From Planctomycetota bacterium (lineage in GTDB: Bacteria; Planctomycetota; Phycisphaerae; WQYP01), in the NCBI GenBank assembly GCA_021818445.1, contig JAKAEB010000026.1:1-50244 (forward strand): a stretch of DNA of 50,244 nt, in the 5' to 3' direction. This document shows, piece after piece, positions 15,094 through 24,323 of the stretch. The notes under the pieces were generated by a model. That model was not told the origin of the DNA. It did not search any database and saw only the letters and a list, made by a program, of their open reading frames with translations. Every line of letters starts with the position of its first letter. The stretch's first letter is position 1. A program made the translations under genes and the position numbers.

Positions 15094-16012
15094 TTAAATT
15101 GGCGTAACTGGAATTTAACTCAATTAAGATGGCGCTGCGCCGCAGCACCTTGGCAACCTCGGCTGTGGTGCCCGAGCCTCCGAAAGGGTCCAAGATGACA
15201 TCGTGCGGGCGGCTGCCCAATAAAATACATCGGCGTACAAGTTCACGCGGATATGCGGCCGGGTGCCCAGCACCGCTTATATCCGGGCCAAGTATCCAGC
15301 AGTTCCGTAAATTGGCACCCGACGGCTCACGCACACCGTGTGGGTCGTAATAATAGGTGGGCATTTTCGAGAAAAGAAATATATCTTCTGTAGCGTTCGT
15401 GGGTCGATTCCGTACACTTTCCGGCATGGCGGTCTTTTTAACCCACGTTATTCTGGAGCGAAGCACCCAGCCATCGGCCTGCAGGGCAAAGGCCACGCGC
15501 CACGGCAGCCCCATAAGATCACGATCCTTCAATCCCCAGCAGTCCGGAACCTTACAGTTTCGCCGCTGGACAAGTTTTTTTGTATTGCCGACCACAGCGT
15601 TTGGGCCACAATTACCGGTGCCGCCATTGCGAGCATACCCATCACCCACATTAAGCCACAGCGTGCCATCTTTTTTCAATACCCTGCGAACTTGCTGAAA
15701 TACCTGCACCAGATTTTGCACGTATTGCTCGGGGGAAGGTTCGGCCCCGATTTGTGATGGATGGTCGTAGTCGCGCAGCCCCCAATACGGTGGTGAGGTA
15801 ATGCAACTTTGAACAGACTCCTCCGGCAGGGTTGGAAGCAGTACGCGGCTGTCACCAACCAGTATTTTCACCTGCGCACGACTCTTGCCGGCATGCACGT
15901 CTGGCTTGGGTTCTTCCGCGGATGCGGTGCCGGATTCGCCAAGGGTGTTGATCGCAACATGACCTGCTGACTTCATCATTCCAATTTTAGCATGCCATGC
16001 AGAAATCATCAC
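15047..16012 (-). CDS. site-specific DNA methyltransferase (N4-C or N6-A type)
   Basis: A 321-residue amino-methyltransferase. The catalytic motif IV is TSPPYW (SPPY at residues 73-76) and the AdoMet-binding motif I, DPFGGSGTT, follows near residue 272, which is the beta-class order. It transfers a methyl group from S-adenosylmethionine to an exocyclic amino group of cytosine or adenine. The first 45 residues are unusual, rich in Met and Lys, and a later start at Met12 or Met13 is possible. The coding end overlaps the HNH nuclease gene, supporting a restriction-modification role. It is flanked by ordinary metabolic genes, with no visible mobility genes. Confidence 0.88.
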   Translation of the reverse strand: MMISAWHAKIGMMKSAGHVAINTLGESGTASAEEPKPDVHAGKSRAQVKILVGDSRVLLPTLPEESVQSCITSPPYWGLRDYDHPSQIGAEPSPEQYVQNLVQVFQQVRRVLKKDGTLWLNVGDGYARNGGTGNCGPNAVVGNTKKLVQRRNCKVPDCWGLKDRDLMGLPWRVAFALQADGWVLRSRITWVKKTAMPESVRNRPTNATEDIFLFSKMPTYYYDPHGVREPSGANLRNCWILGPDISGAGHPAAYPRELVRRCILLGSRPHDVILDPFGGSGTTAEVAKVLRRSAILIELNSSYANLSEKRVGSANQESLWV

Positions 16013-16039
16013 ATGGGTGCCAATTCCCGGTCGGGGGCG

Positions 16040-17128
16040 TTACTTTTGGTTAAGTGCAGCCGCCACTGCCGGGTGAACCACGCAGCCATTGATGATGTTT
16101 ACGCCGGTTGCCACGAGAGGATTTTCCGCCAAGGCTCCCGCATCAGCAATTGATGCCACCGCCGCAATGTATTGAATGGTGGCGTTGCAGAGGGCAAAGG
16201 TACTTGTGCGCCCCACCGCACCGGGCATATTGGTGACGCAATAGTGCACCACATCGTCCACTATAAAAACGGGTGCCTGGTGAGTGGTGGGATGGGAAGT
16301 CTCAAAGCAACCACCTTGGTCAATGGCAACATCCACCAGCACGCTGCCGGCCTGCATATCAGCCAAGGCAGTCCGGCTCACCAGACGGGGGGCCCGGGCA
16401 CCGGGAATCAGCACTGCGCCGATGACCAGATCAGCCGTCTTCAGGGACCATTTAAGTGTTTCCTGATCGCTGTAGAGTGTTGTAACGTTGGACGGCATCA
16501 CATCGGCCATATAGCGCAGCCGGTTGAGATTTACATCCATCAGCGTTACCCGTGCCCCCAATCCGGCTGCCACCCGGGCGGCGTTATGCCCCACTACGCC
16601 AGCGCCAAGCACCACTACGTGGGCCGGTGCCACGCCGGTGACGCCGCCAAGTAAAATGCCGCGTCCCATCATGGGGCGTTCAAGGTATTTGGCACCTTCC
16701 TGAATTGACATCTTGCCGGCGATTTCACTCATCGGTGTCAGGCACGGAAGCGTGCCTTGAGCGTCGCGGATCGTTTCATAGGCGATGGCAACCAGGCGGG
16801 ATTTAATACACGCATCGGCCAGGGCAGCATCGGCTGCAAAGTGAAAATAAGTCATCACTCGCAGGCCGTTGCGAAAAAATGGCCATTCCGACGGCTGCGG
16901 CTCTTTCACTTTAACAATCAGGTCGGCGGCGTCCCAGACCGTCTTGGCAGAGTCAACAATTTTGGCACCCGCCTTGGCATATTCATCATCGCCGAGGCCG
17001 CTTCCGGCACCGGCGCGCGATTCAAGCCAGACCTCATGCCCTTGGTGAATAAGCTGCGCCACACCGGCAGGCAAAAGGGCTACCCGATATTCATCGGGTT
17101 TTATTTCTCGGGGTACACCAATGCGCAT
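16040..17128 (-). CDS. ald: alanine dehydrogenase
   Basis: A 362-residue NAD-dependent L-alanine dehydrogenase that interconverts alanine with pyruvate and ammonium. The N-terminus MRIGVPREIKPDEYRVAL, with Arg15, and the lysine in LIVKVKEP (near residue 75) match the substrate-binding residues of the family. The Rossmann motif VLGAGVVGHNAA follows near residue 170. Length is close to the usual 370. The start has GGAG six bases upstream. It begins 33 bases after the response regulator gene, so the two may be co-transcribed. In this organism it could link amino-acid nitrogen with the pyruvate pool produced from sugar acids. Confidence 0.93.
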   Translation of the reverse strand: MRIGVPREIKPDEYRVALLPAGVAQLIHQGHEVWLESRAGAGSGLGDDEYAKAGAKIVDSAKTVWDAADLIVKVKEPQPSEWPFFRNGLRVMTYFHFAADAALADACIKSRLVAIAYETIRDAQGTLPCLTPMSEIAGKMSIQEGAKYLERPMMGRGILLGGVTGVAPAHVVVLGAGVVGHNAARVAAGLGARVTLMDVNLNRLRYMADVMPSNVTTLYSDQETLKWSLKTADLVIGAVLIPGARAPRLVSRTALADMQAGSVLVDVAIDQGGCFETSHPTTHQAPVFIVDDVVHYCVTNMPGAVGRTSTFALCNATIQYIAAVASIADAGALAENPLVATGVNIINGCVVHPAVAAALNQK

Positions 17129-17161
17129 AGAGTCTCCGAAGCTTGAGGGACTATTTGCCGG

Positions 17162-18028
17162 TCAGGTGTGCGAAATGTTGTTGGCCGGAATGGATGGTGG
17201 CAGTAAACCGCCGCCGGTTATTGGATCAGGCGTTCCATCGCAGAGGATATCAACATCACCGTTTTCAACAGATTCAAATCGGGCACCCAATGCCCGCACC
17301 ATATCTTTAAGCCAAGCCGGGGCCAAATCTTCCTTTTTCCGGAAGTTGAACCATGATCGGCCGGCCGGCGCTTCACCGGGTGTCCAGTGGAAATGGAGTT
17401 TAAATTCTGCCTCGTCCTGCTGATTATCAGGCACTATCTGGTACGCGACGTTCAGGTGCGAAGGTATACCGGCGGCGGCAATATCCTGCGGATAAAAAAA
17501 AGAGCCAAGGGCTTTTACCATTGGCTCGTGCAATCGGGCAAATAATCTGGGCGACTGACTCATGCGATGAAACATTTCTTCAATGCCACGCGCCGCCATT
17601 TTTGGATCGGACGCATCGAGTTGAAACTCGCCCGACGCCGGGGCCATTTTCTGGCTGCGTGTCCATTCCATGGCTGCAAATACCGTTTGAATGACATGCT
17701 GCGGATTGTACGGTTTACGCAATACGTCGTAGGCACCAAAGCGATAACAATCGCGGAAGCAATTTTCATTTTCGGCACAGGTGACGAAGAGCACTGGTAT
17801 ATTGGCCGTGACGGCATTGCCTTTGAGTTGGCAGCAGACTTCCAAGCCGCTGATGTCCGGCAACATTAAATCCAGCAGGACGGCATCGGGTTTAAGCGAT
17901 GCGGCCATCTTCACGGCATCAGCGCCACTCGGCGAGAGCGAAGGTGCCATTCCGCCTCGTTGCAGAATCTGACACAACAAATCACCCAAGTCCGGGTAGT
18001 CTTCAACAACCAAAATTTTCGGAGGCAT
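17162..18028 (-). CDS. response regulator with unassigned C-terminal domain
   Basis: A 288-residue protein. Residues 4-120 are a receiver domain: acidic pocket at Glu9 and Asp10, phosphoacceptor Asp53 in VLLDLMLPD, Thr83 and Lys105 in LRKPYN. The remaining 165 residues (ARGIEEMFHRMSQSPRLFARLHEP onward) carry no helix-turn-helix, GGDEF, HD or other domain I recognise, so an output other than direct DNA binding is likely. No histidine kinase gene is adjacent. I choose the ATG at 18028 because GGAGG lies eight bases upstream; the frame could extend 11 codons further. The gene is followed closely by ald. Confidence 0.8.
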   Translation of the reverse strand: MPPKILVVEDYPDLGDLLCQILQRGGMAPSLSPSGADAVKMAASLKPDAVLLDLMLPDISGLEVCCQLKGNAVTANIPVLFVTCAENENCFRDCYRFGAYDVLRKPYNPQHVIQTVFAAMEWTRSQKMAPASGEFQLDASDPKMAARGIEEMFHRMSQSPRLFARLHEPMVKALGSFFYPQDIAAAGIPSHLNVAYQIVPDNQQDEAEFKLHFHWTPGEAPAGRSWFNFRKKEDLAPAWLKDMVRALGARFESVENGDVDILCDGTPDPITGGGLLPPSIPANNISHT

Positions 18029-18312
18029 CCGCGCCTCCTCCACCTTATACGCTTCAATCATCGCGGACAGCCAATACCGGGCATCCTCCCGGGGCGTCCA
18101 CCCATCCCAAGCAGGCGGAAATACCCAGCCACCCCCACTTCATCTGACCCCCGGCGGCCTCGGCATTCCACCCACCCCAGTGGCTAATTATAGAAGCAAT
18201 TCTCCCGGTTGTCGCCTGTGGGCGGCACCTATAATTCCGGGCAAAAGGCGCAACGGAGTTTCACGGTTCGCCCACCGGTACATCACAGCCTTGTTATTAC
18301 TCGGACAGGCTC

Positions 18313-19101
18313 CTAGACCCCCTTCGCCAGGAAGCCACCATCCACTGCAATCGTCTGACCGCTGGTAAAACTGGCAGAATCACTGGCGAGATAAATTGCC
18401 AGCCCGACAATTTCGTCGGCGTCGCCAAAACGACCTGCGGGGGTATGCGCCTTTATCCACTGTCCCCGAGGCGTACCGTCAATCAGCGGCCGATTAAGTT
18501 CCGTGGGAAATACACCCGGGGCGATGGCATTCACCCGCACCCCAAGGGGCGTCCATTCGTTGGCCAGCCCCCGTGTGATGCCATTGACCCCGGCCTTTGA
18601 CACCGAGTAAGCGATGACTTCAGAGAAGGAAACGAACGATGAAAGCGAGGCGATACTGGTTATCGATCCACGGATGCCGAGATGATCCGGCGATTGCTTA
18701 AGCATGATACGTCCGGCCGCCTGTGCCACAATAAAATTGCCGGTGAGGTTCACCTTCAGCACACGTTCGAAGTCTGCAATGGCCAGGTCGACGGCGAGGC
18801 AGCGCTTCATAATGCCGGCGGCATGCAGCAGACTGTCGATGCGGCCATACTTATCCGCGACCATTTGAAAAAACTTCTGCACACCATCCGGATCGGTTAC
18901 ATCCAGAGGAGCGGCATGGTGGTGCGATCCGAATTCCGCCAGTTCTGCGGCGATGGCGGCTACTTTGTCGGGATTTGACGATGCCGCAACCACCCTGGCC
19001 CCGGCCTGCGCAAAGCCCAGCGTTACCGCGCGACCGAGGCCACTGGTGCCTCCGGTGACCACAACCACTTTATCTTTTACATCCAACGGTGTGTAGGACA
19101 T
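18313..19101 (-). CDS. short-chain dehydrogenase/reductase (KduD/gluconate 5-dehydrogenase-like)
   Basis: A 262-residue classical SDR. The cofactor motif TGGTSGLG is at residues 16-23, and the catalytic Ser and Tyr-x3-Lys (YSVSKAG) are intact. The C-terminal ANEWTPLGVRVNAIAPGVFPTELNRP and GQTIAVDGGF segments are like those of sugar-acid dehydrogenases such as KduD and gluconate 5-dehydrogenase. It is the last gene of the uronate operon. Its ATG overlaps the stop of the preceding dehydrogenase gene by one base (TAATG), so expression is coupled. It probably reduces or oxidises a keto-sugar acid. The exact substrate is not determined. Confidence 0.85.
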   Translation of the reverse strand: MSYTPLDVKDKVVVVTGGTSGLGRAVTLGFAQAGARVVAASSNPDKVAAIAAELAEFGSHHHAAPLDVTDPDGVQKFFQMVADKYGRIDSLLHAAGIMKRCLAVDLAIADFERVLKVNLTGNFIVAQAAGRIMLKQSPDHLGIRGSITSIASLSSFVSFSEVIAYSVSKAGVNGITRGLANEWTPLGVRVNAIAPGVFPTELNRPLIDGTPRGQWIKAHTPAGRFGDADEIVGLAIYLASDSASFTSGQTIAVDGGFLAKGV

Positions 19102-20204
19102 TATTTCTCCAATACTTTTACAATTGAATTGCGATCAAACGGCACTGCCGCCCCGGCTGCAATAGCCGCCAAGGCATCAATTTCCGCTTCCGTAAACAGC
19201 AGCCCGCCGAGGCGCTCCGATCGTGCCAGCGCCCGCGCCTCGGGCTCACCGGGAAGCAGCACATGTTCGTTGCCGTGGCCGCGAATATCCGCAATCACGG
19301 CTTTGACATTCTCAGCCATGGTACGCCCCAGGGCGAAAGCATCGCAGGCCAGGGCGTCGGGACGGATGCATTGAAAATAGAAGCAGCAGGTATGTTTTTC
19401 ACCCGGACTTCCCTGCGTGGGACGGCTGCGAATGGTCGGAAGGGACCCACCAATAAATGCCGCTACCAGTTCATCAATCAGAGACAGGCCGTACCCCTTG
19501 TGCCCGGCAAATGGCAGCAATGCCGCCACCCGTTGCGGATCGGTGGTTTCCTTACCTTCGGCGTCAACCGCCCATCCGGAACCAAGCGGCTTTTTTTCGC
19601 GTGCAAATTGCTGTACCCGTCCCATGGCGACGGTGCTGGTGGCCCAGTCGATGCAGACAGGGAATCCGACTGCGTCGGTCGTGGGAAAGCCCCACGAGTG
19701 CGGATTGGTGCCGAGGGTGGGAAATTTTCCGCCAAATGGCACCACCTCGGCCAGGGCTGCCGTGCAATTGGTATACGCGATGTACCCCTTTCGGGCAGCG
19801 CTGATAACGTAACCGCCGCCCCACAGGTAGTGAAATGCATTATCCACCACCACCGTGCCTACGCCGAATTGGTCCGCAAGTTCCATCGCCCGGTTGATGG
19901 CCATTTCACCCACGGCCTGCCCCAATTTGCGGTTGGCGTTCCAGCGGGCGACAGCCGGATACCGGCTGGGTAGTTCGTCTATGACGGCCCCGGGCTTACA
20001 GCCTCCGACTGCTGAACCAAATAATTCATCGAGATGCAGGGCTTTAATGGCATTGTGTGTCTTGATGCCGTGCCGGGCCGTAAGTTCACTGAATGTTGCG
20101 GCCATTTCGGCCTCGTCGGACAGATAGCCGCGGTGCATGTACGCCGCCCGTACAATACGATTATGTAGTTGGGCAGGAACGATGTATTCCACCGATTCAA
20201 TCAT
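19101..20204 (-). CDS. Ldh2/malate dehydrogenase-type (YiaK family) oxidoreductase
   Basis: A 367-residue NAD(P)-dependent oxidoreductase of the Ldh2 superfamily, which has its own fold distinct from classical lactate dehydrogenase. Family marks include the N-terminal YMHRGYLSDEAEMAATFSEL, a GVGTVVVDNAFHYLWGGGYV segment, the NPHSWGFPT motif and AGHKGYGLSLIDELVAAFIGG. Members reduce 2-keto acids, including 2,3-diketo-L-gulonate (YiaK). The gene lies 11 bases downstream of a D-2-hydroxyacid dehydrogenase gene and overlaps the SDR gene, inside the uronate operon. A role on a 2-keto intermediate of uronate breakdown is inferred from this context. Confidence 0.86.
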   Translation of the reverse strand: MIESVEYIVPAQLHNRIVRAAYMHRGYLSDEAEMAATFSELTARHGIKTHNAIKALHLDELFGSAVGGCKPGAVIDELPSRYPAVARWNANRKLGQAVGEMAINRAMELADQFGVGTVVVDNAFHYLWGGGYVISAARKGYIAYTNCTAALAEVVPFGGKFPTLGTNPHSWGFPTTDAVGFPVCIDWATSTVAMGRVQQFAREKKPLGSGWAVDAEGKETTDPQRVAALLPFAGHKGYGLSLIDELVAAFIGGSLPTIRSRPTQGSPGEKHTCCFYFQCIRPDALACDAFALGRTMAENVKAVIADIRGHGNEHVLLPGEPEARALARSERLGGLLFTEAEIDALAAIAAGAAVPFDRNSIVKVLEK

Positions 20205-20215
20205 TATTGCCTTCC

Positions 20216-21181
20216 TTAAAATTTATTCGCCTGAATGTAATCTGCGTTACCCGTAAGAAAATTCACGGTGTTTCTGGCGGCCCTGAGCCCCTGACGCTCG
20301 ACACTTTCAAATGTGCGGCTGCCAACATGGGGCGTGAGGAGGATGTTGTCTACCAACTGGAAAATGTGGGGCGTCTTGATAGGCTCGTGTGCCAAGGTAT
20401 CGGCACCATAGCCAAAGAGCTTACCGGATTTGCACGCATCCGCCACATCCTGCTCAACAATCAGACCGCCGCGTCCTGTGTTGACCAAAATAGCGCCATC
20501 CCGCATCAATCCGATGCGGTCCCGATTTATCATCCCCTGGGTTTCGGGGGTTAAATTGGTGTGCAGGGAAACCACATCACACACCGGCAATAGAGCGTCC
20601 ACAGACGGGTACAACTGGATATTAAAATCGTGCACGATCTCCGGTGGCCAATAATGACCGAAACTGGCAATGGTCATTCCCATCGCCACCGCCCGTTTGG
20701 CCACTTCACGAGCGATCCGCCCCGAGCCGACCAAACCCAGACGCTTGCCGAAGAGTTCTTTGCCGGTCTGACGCTTCCACTGCCCGGCTTTGACAGCCGA
20801 CGCATGCACCCACAGATTTTTTGCCACGGCGATCATCAGCATGATCGTGTGCTCCGCCACCGTGGTCTCATTGACGCCGGGTGTGAAGAGAACGGGCAGT
20901 TTGCGCGCCGTGGCGGCGGCTACATCGATCGAGTCAAGTCCGATGCCATATTTCGATATCACGCGCAGGCGCGGCCGGGCCGCATCCATCACTCTGGCGG
21001 TGATGTGGTCATCGCCGCAGAGAAAAGCATCAAATCCGCCGTGCTGGCCGATGAGTTGAATCAAATCATTTTCATTGATCGGCCCGCGTACGGTTACGAC
21101 ATCAAAATGAGATTCAGCCAGAACGTCATGGTGCCGGCCGGGTGTGTCGGCAAAACTGGTTGTGGTTAAGAGTATTTTCAT
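20216..21181 (-). CDS. D-isomer-specific 2-hydroxyacid dehydrogenase
   Basis: A 321-residue enzyme of the phosphoglycerate dehydrogenase/hydroxypyruvate reductase family. The NAD-binding motif GLVGSGRIAREVAKRA follows the catalytic-domain half. Further family marks are DVVSLHTNLTPETQGMI, LVNTGRGGLIVE and the catalytic His in LLTPHVGS. Such enzymes interconvert 2-hydroxy and 2-keto acids of D configuration. Its ATG overlaps the stop of the uronate isomerase-like gene by four bases (ATGA), so it very probably acts on the next intermediate in the same pathway. It could be the functional replacement for a tagaturonate reductase, or act later. No ACT domain is present, which argues against serine biosynthesis. 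Confidence 0.87.
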   Translation of the reverse strand: MKILLTTTSFADTPGRHHDVLAESHFDVVTVRGPINENDLIQLIGQHGGFDAFLCGDDHITARVMDAARPRLRVISKYGIGLDSIDVAAATARKLPVLFTPGVNETTVAEHTIMLMIAVAKNLWVHASAVKAGQWKRQTGKELFGKRLGLVGSGRIAREVAKRAVAMGMTIASFGHYWPPEIVHDFNIQLYPSVDALLPVCDVVSLHTNLTPETQGMINRDRIGLMRDGAILVNTGRGGLIVEQDVADACKSGKLFGYGADTLAHEPIKTPHIFQLVDNILLTPHVGSRTFESVERQGLRAARNTVNFLTGNADYIQANKF

Positions 21182-22563
21182 GGATTGATAAACCGCTCCG
21201 CATTACCTGAAAATAAGGCCTGAACATCCCTTAATATCTGCGTTTTGGTGATCCGGCGTGTGGGTGCAATTCGACGGTACATTTCTGTCAGACATCCAGC
21301 GATACGACCGCGACTGTGTTCCCACTTGTAGATCAGTTGGTCCAGAACGCGCGCATCGGAATGCTGGGGAATAAAGCTCGTGCCCAGCAATTCCAGACGC
21401 ATCATCGTTATTTCGTCGATCAGGCTGGGAACATTAACAAACCACCAGCAACCAAAGGGCATAAGATTTTGAAATTTGCGGGCCGCGACGCAAAGTTCGT
21501 GCTGATTTTCACGTGACAGCATGGTGACTAAAAATTTATTCTGCGTATGGAGCCGACACAGGTTTACCACCGCCTCAATATGGCTGTGGCCTACCATATC
21601 GCCGGCATCGCGCAGGGATGGCACCACCCGCCGCCGCGAACCAATCATCAGCGCCAGGGGTAATTGGCGATGGGCGCAAATGGGAAGTATTACTTTTTCA
21701 AGCACGGTGAGGCCAGCCGCCCTGTCGGCCGGAAGGCGGCCGGCGGGAAATTCAAATTCAGGCGGAAGGCTCAGGGCCACATACACACTTCGGGTCAGAT
21801 CGAGCCAATGATTGACGAACCGTTTGATCTCGTCGAGTGTGCGGGTGTCGGCCGAATCGCCGCAGGGGTAGCCCCATAAATTCAACTGTCTGGCAGCGGC
21901 CGGAAAATCGCACACCAAAGGGTCAATTCGCAGCGTACTTTTAAAGCGTGCATCCGGCCGAACTTCGCCCGATTGCCACCGGCGGTTTTCATTGAGGTCG
22001 AAGATGGCGTTGGTCATGGTGATGGCAGAAATATTAGCCAGTCGCATGACATGGTCGATGTACAGGTCCGGGTCCTGTTCGGCAAAAAAACTTCTGTAGG
22101 GTTCGAGCGATCGCTCGTTGGGGTCGAGCCCTAATTTTTCCAGTGTGGTGACGACACCCCGGCAGGCCTCGCTTAGAGGCGTGCGATCAACAAAAAGCGT
22201 TTTCCATACAAGGTCAGCCTGCTCCCGCCTGGTTAACTTCCAGAACTGTTCATGCGTAAGTTTGGATTCGGGAATGAAGCGAAAAAGCTCGGCAATGAGA
22301 TAGTGGTAGGTCACCAGATCGTCGATACCAAACAGCAACAACCCATGCGGGTCCGGATTGGATGAAAAATTCAAGTTTGGCGTTCCGAAGGTTGGAGGAT
22401 ACAGATGGGTGTGAATATCCCACGCGGATTGCCTTTCGCATGCCTGCTGAACGAACTGGGGCAATTCGTCAGATGAAATGGCCCGGCCGGAATTCCCCTC
22501 ATTGGCAAAATCAATTTGGGCCAGCTCGAGGGCAGGATCGAATGGTTGGGTTTTGTCCGTCAT
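21178..22563 (-). CDS. divergent uronate isomerase (UxaC-like), operon copy
   Basis: A 461-residue amidohydrolase-superfamily protein related to glucuronate/galacturonate isomerase, which converts a D-uronate to its 2-ketose (galacturonate to tagaturonate). The metal-binding HxH is His51 and His53 in DIHTHLYPPTFG. The C-terminal FGCWWFVN and HSDAR segments correspond to the GxGWWF and TDSRS motifs of UxaC. The protein is far from the standard UxaC, so its substrate is inferred. It has a paralogue at 38480-39847. The start at 22563 follows GGAG. It leads four tightly packed genes, 262 bases after the transporter gene, a gap with no clear terminator and possibly an internal promoter. Confidence 0.82.
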   Translation of the reverse strand: MTDKTQPFDPALELAQIDFANEGNSGRAISSDELPQFVQQACERQSAWDIHTHLYPPTFGTPNLNFSSNPDPHGLLLFGIDDLVTYHYLIAELFRFIPESKLTHEQFWKLTRREQADLVWKTLFVDRTPLSEACRGVVTTLEKLGLDPNERSLEPYRSFFAEQDPDLYIDHVMRLANISAITMTNAIFDLNENRRWQSGEVRPDARFKSTLRIDPLVCDFPAAARQLNLWGYPCGDSADTRTLDEIKRFVNHWLDLTRSVYVALSLPPEFEFPAGRLPADRAAGLTVLEKVILPICAHRQLPLALMIGSRRRVVPSLRDAGDMVGHSHIEAVVNLCRLHTQNKFLVTMLSRENQHELCVAARKFQNLMPFGCWWFVNVPSLIDEITMMRLELLGTSFIPQHSDARVLDQLIYKWEHSRGRIAGCLTEMYRRIAPTRRITKTQILRDVQALFSGNAERFINP

Positions 22564-22825
22564 GGAAGGCTCCCACTAAATATCGACTGATAGCATAATC
22601 GATATTTATTTTCAGCCATTCGATGCCGCGCCTTATTGACATGACGGCGCTGGCCGCGTTGGCGGCGAAACAAGTATGCCTGCGCAGATGGATAAAATAC
22701 GAACTGATATTCGCTGATTTTGTGATGGCCCGCTTGCCAATCTGCCTTTTTCACGGGACGCCCCGTCCACCAACTGGTCTGCATGCCGATATACCCTGCA
22801 ACCAATGCCCCAATTCGCCAGTCTG

Positions 22826-24151
22826 TCAAGCTGATAATGGTGCCCATTCCTCTTCCACCTCGTGGGCGGATTCCCAACGGGGAATAAAAAGATGAATGAT
22901 AAGCAGGGCCACCAGATAGGCACTACCGGCGATGATGAAAAGTGCCATGTACTGGTTGTGAGTTGCCGTAAGAAACCAACCCACACCGGCTGAAACAAAC
23001 ATGCTGACAATCGAGGCTGCAAAGCCACCCAAACCGACCAGCGATGCGACAACCTTGCCCGGCATGGTGTCGGAGGCCATGGTGAAAAGATTAGCGGAAA
23101 AGCCTTGGTGACCGGCACAGGCGAAACCGATAAAAAGTGCGGCGACGAGATAATTGCTGACCCATGCGGCGGCAAAGACGGGCACCACCAGCAAGGCACA
23201 AATGAGCATGGCCGTTTTTCGGCCGGCATTAAGGGACCAGCCGCGTGCGATAAGCCAGCTCGAAAGCCATCCGCCACCAATGCTGCCCAGATCGGCCATG
23301 CCGTAAATAATAACCATGGGCAGAATCATGTGTTTGATATGTATTGAAAATTTTCGGTTAAGGAAGTCAGGTATCCAGAAAAGCCAGAACCACCATACGG
23401 GGCTGGTGAACAGGGTGGCAATAATAAATGCCCATGATTGCCGGTATTTCAGTAATGTAAACCAGCCTATTTTGTGCGGTTTTTCGGGGGCATCGCTGCG
23501 GATGTAGGCCAACTCTTCAGCGGATAACCGGGGGTTTTTATCCGGATCGCGGTAACGCCAGAGCCACCACGCCACCCATACCAACCCTACGAGTCCGGCC
23601 GTTACAAAGCCGGACTGCCAGCCAAACTCTGCCACCGTCAAACTGACGATGATGGGTGCTGCCACCACCCCAAGACTGGTGCCAGCGTTGAATAAGCCCG
23701 TGGTAAATGCCCGCTCTCTTTTAGGAAACCATTGCGCCACGGCCTTGATGGCACCGGGAAAATTGGCACCCTGCGCCACTCCCATAATACCCTGTATGAT
23801 CATGTAGCCTGAGACCGTGGTGGCCAGTGCCATACCCATTTCGGCACCGCTGAACACGATAACGGTCAGTGCGAAGCCAATCCACACGCCTACCGTATCC
23901 ATAAACCATCCGCATAGCGCGTAGCCCACGGCGTACATCAAGCTGAAAGCCGCCGCAATTTTTCCATAATCAAACTGGGTAAAGTGAAAATATTTATGCA
24001 GATTGGGTTCCACAAGCGAAATCATAAAACGATCCATATAGTTGATCGTCGTGATGAGAAACAACCCGAGGCAGACCGCCCAACGATAGCCGCGCCATTT
24101 GAAGCCGCGAACGGGTGCCGACTCCGGCTGTGAAATTTCTGATTGCGTCAT
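22826..24151 (-). CDS. MFS transporter, hexuronate (ExuT) type
   Basis: A 441-residue inner-membrane carrier with about 12 hydrophobic helices. The motif INYMDRFMISLVEPNLHKYF in helix 1, YALCGWFMDTVGVW in the helix 2-3 loop, and GANFPGAIKAVAQWFPKRERAF in helices 4-5 are characteristic of the anion:cation symporter group that includes ExuT and sugar-acid importers. It would take up galacturonate or another uronate released from pectin, with protons. It heads the uronate operon, directly followed by the isomerase and dehydrogenase genes, and is preceded by a LacI-type regulator gene on the same strand. Confidence 0.88.
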   Translation of the reverse strand: MTQSEISQPESAPVRGFKWRGYRWAVCLGLFLITTINYMDRFMISLVEPNLHKYFHFTQFDYGKIAAAFSLMYAVGYALCGWFMDTVGVWIGFALTVIVFSGAEMGMALATTVSGYMIIQGIMGVAQGANFPGAIKAVAQWFPKRERAFTTGLFNAGTSLGVVAAPIIVSLTVAEFGWQSGFVTAGLVGLVWVAWWLWRYRDPDKNPRLSAEELAYIRSDAPEKPHKIGWFTLLKYRQSWAFIIATLFTSPVWWFWLFWIPDFLNRKFSIHIKHMILPMVIIYGMADLGSIGGGWLSSWLIARGWSLNAGRKTAMLICALLVVPVFAAAWVSNYLVAALFIGFACAGHQGFSANLFTMASDTMPGKVVASLVGLGGFAASIVSMFVSAGVGWFLTATHNQYMALFIIAGSAYLVALLIIHLFIPRWESAHEVEEEWAPLSA

Positions 24152-24244
24152 CGTCTACTCCATACACAGGAATCGCCAACAGAACCAATCTCTGACCAAA
24201 ACTTTCCGCCCAATTGCAGCACCACTTTTGTTGTCCTTGGGGGC

Positions 24245-24287
24245 ATCATAACCGCATTAAATTGAAGGCTGAACAAAAAGAGTCCAA
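24245..24287 (-). promoter_or_regulatory. possible promoter region of uronate operon
   Basis: Minus strand TTGGAC (24282-24287) is followed by an A/T-rich stretch, and a TATGAT (24245-24250) lies further downstream. No pair has ideal spacing (TTGGAC to AATTTA is 18 bases), so the promoter is weak or activator-dependent. Confidence 0.3.
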
Positions 24288-24323
24288 CAAAAATTTTCAC
24301 CCATTTATTGACGCGCCTGCAAA

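Noticed and set aside
14400..16030. A mobile island around the restriction-modification genes
   Set aside because: No integrase, transposase, terminal repeats or tRNA target was visible at either side.
22560..22877. Possible small gene between the transporter and isomerase genes (minus strand)
   Set aside because: It overlaps the end of the MFS gene and the beginning of the isomerase gene in another frame, has no good ribosome site, and the sequence is not protein-like. It was left as non-coding.
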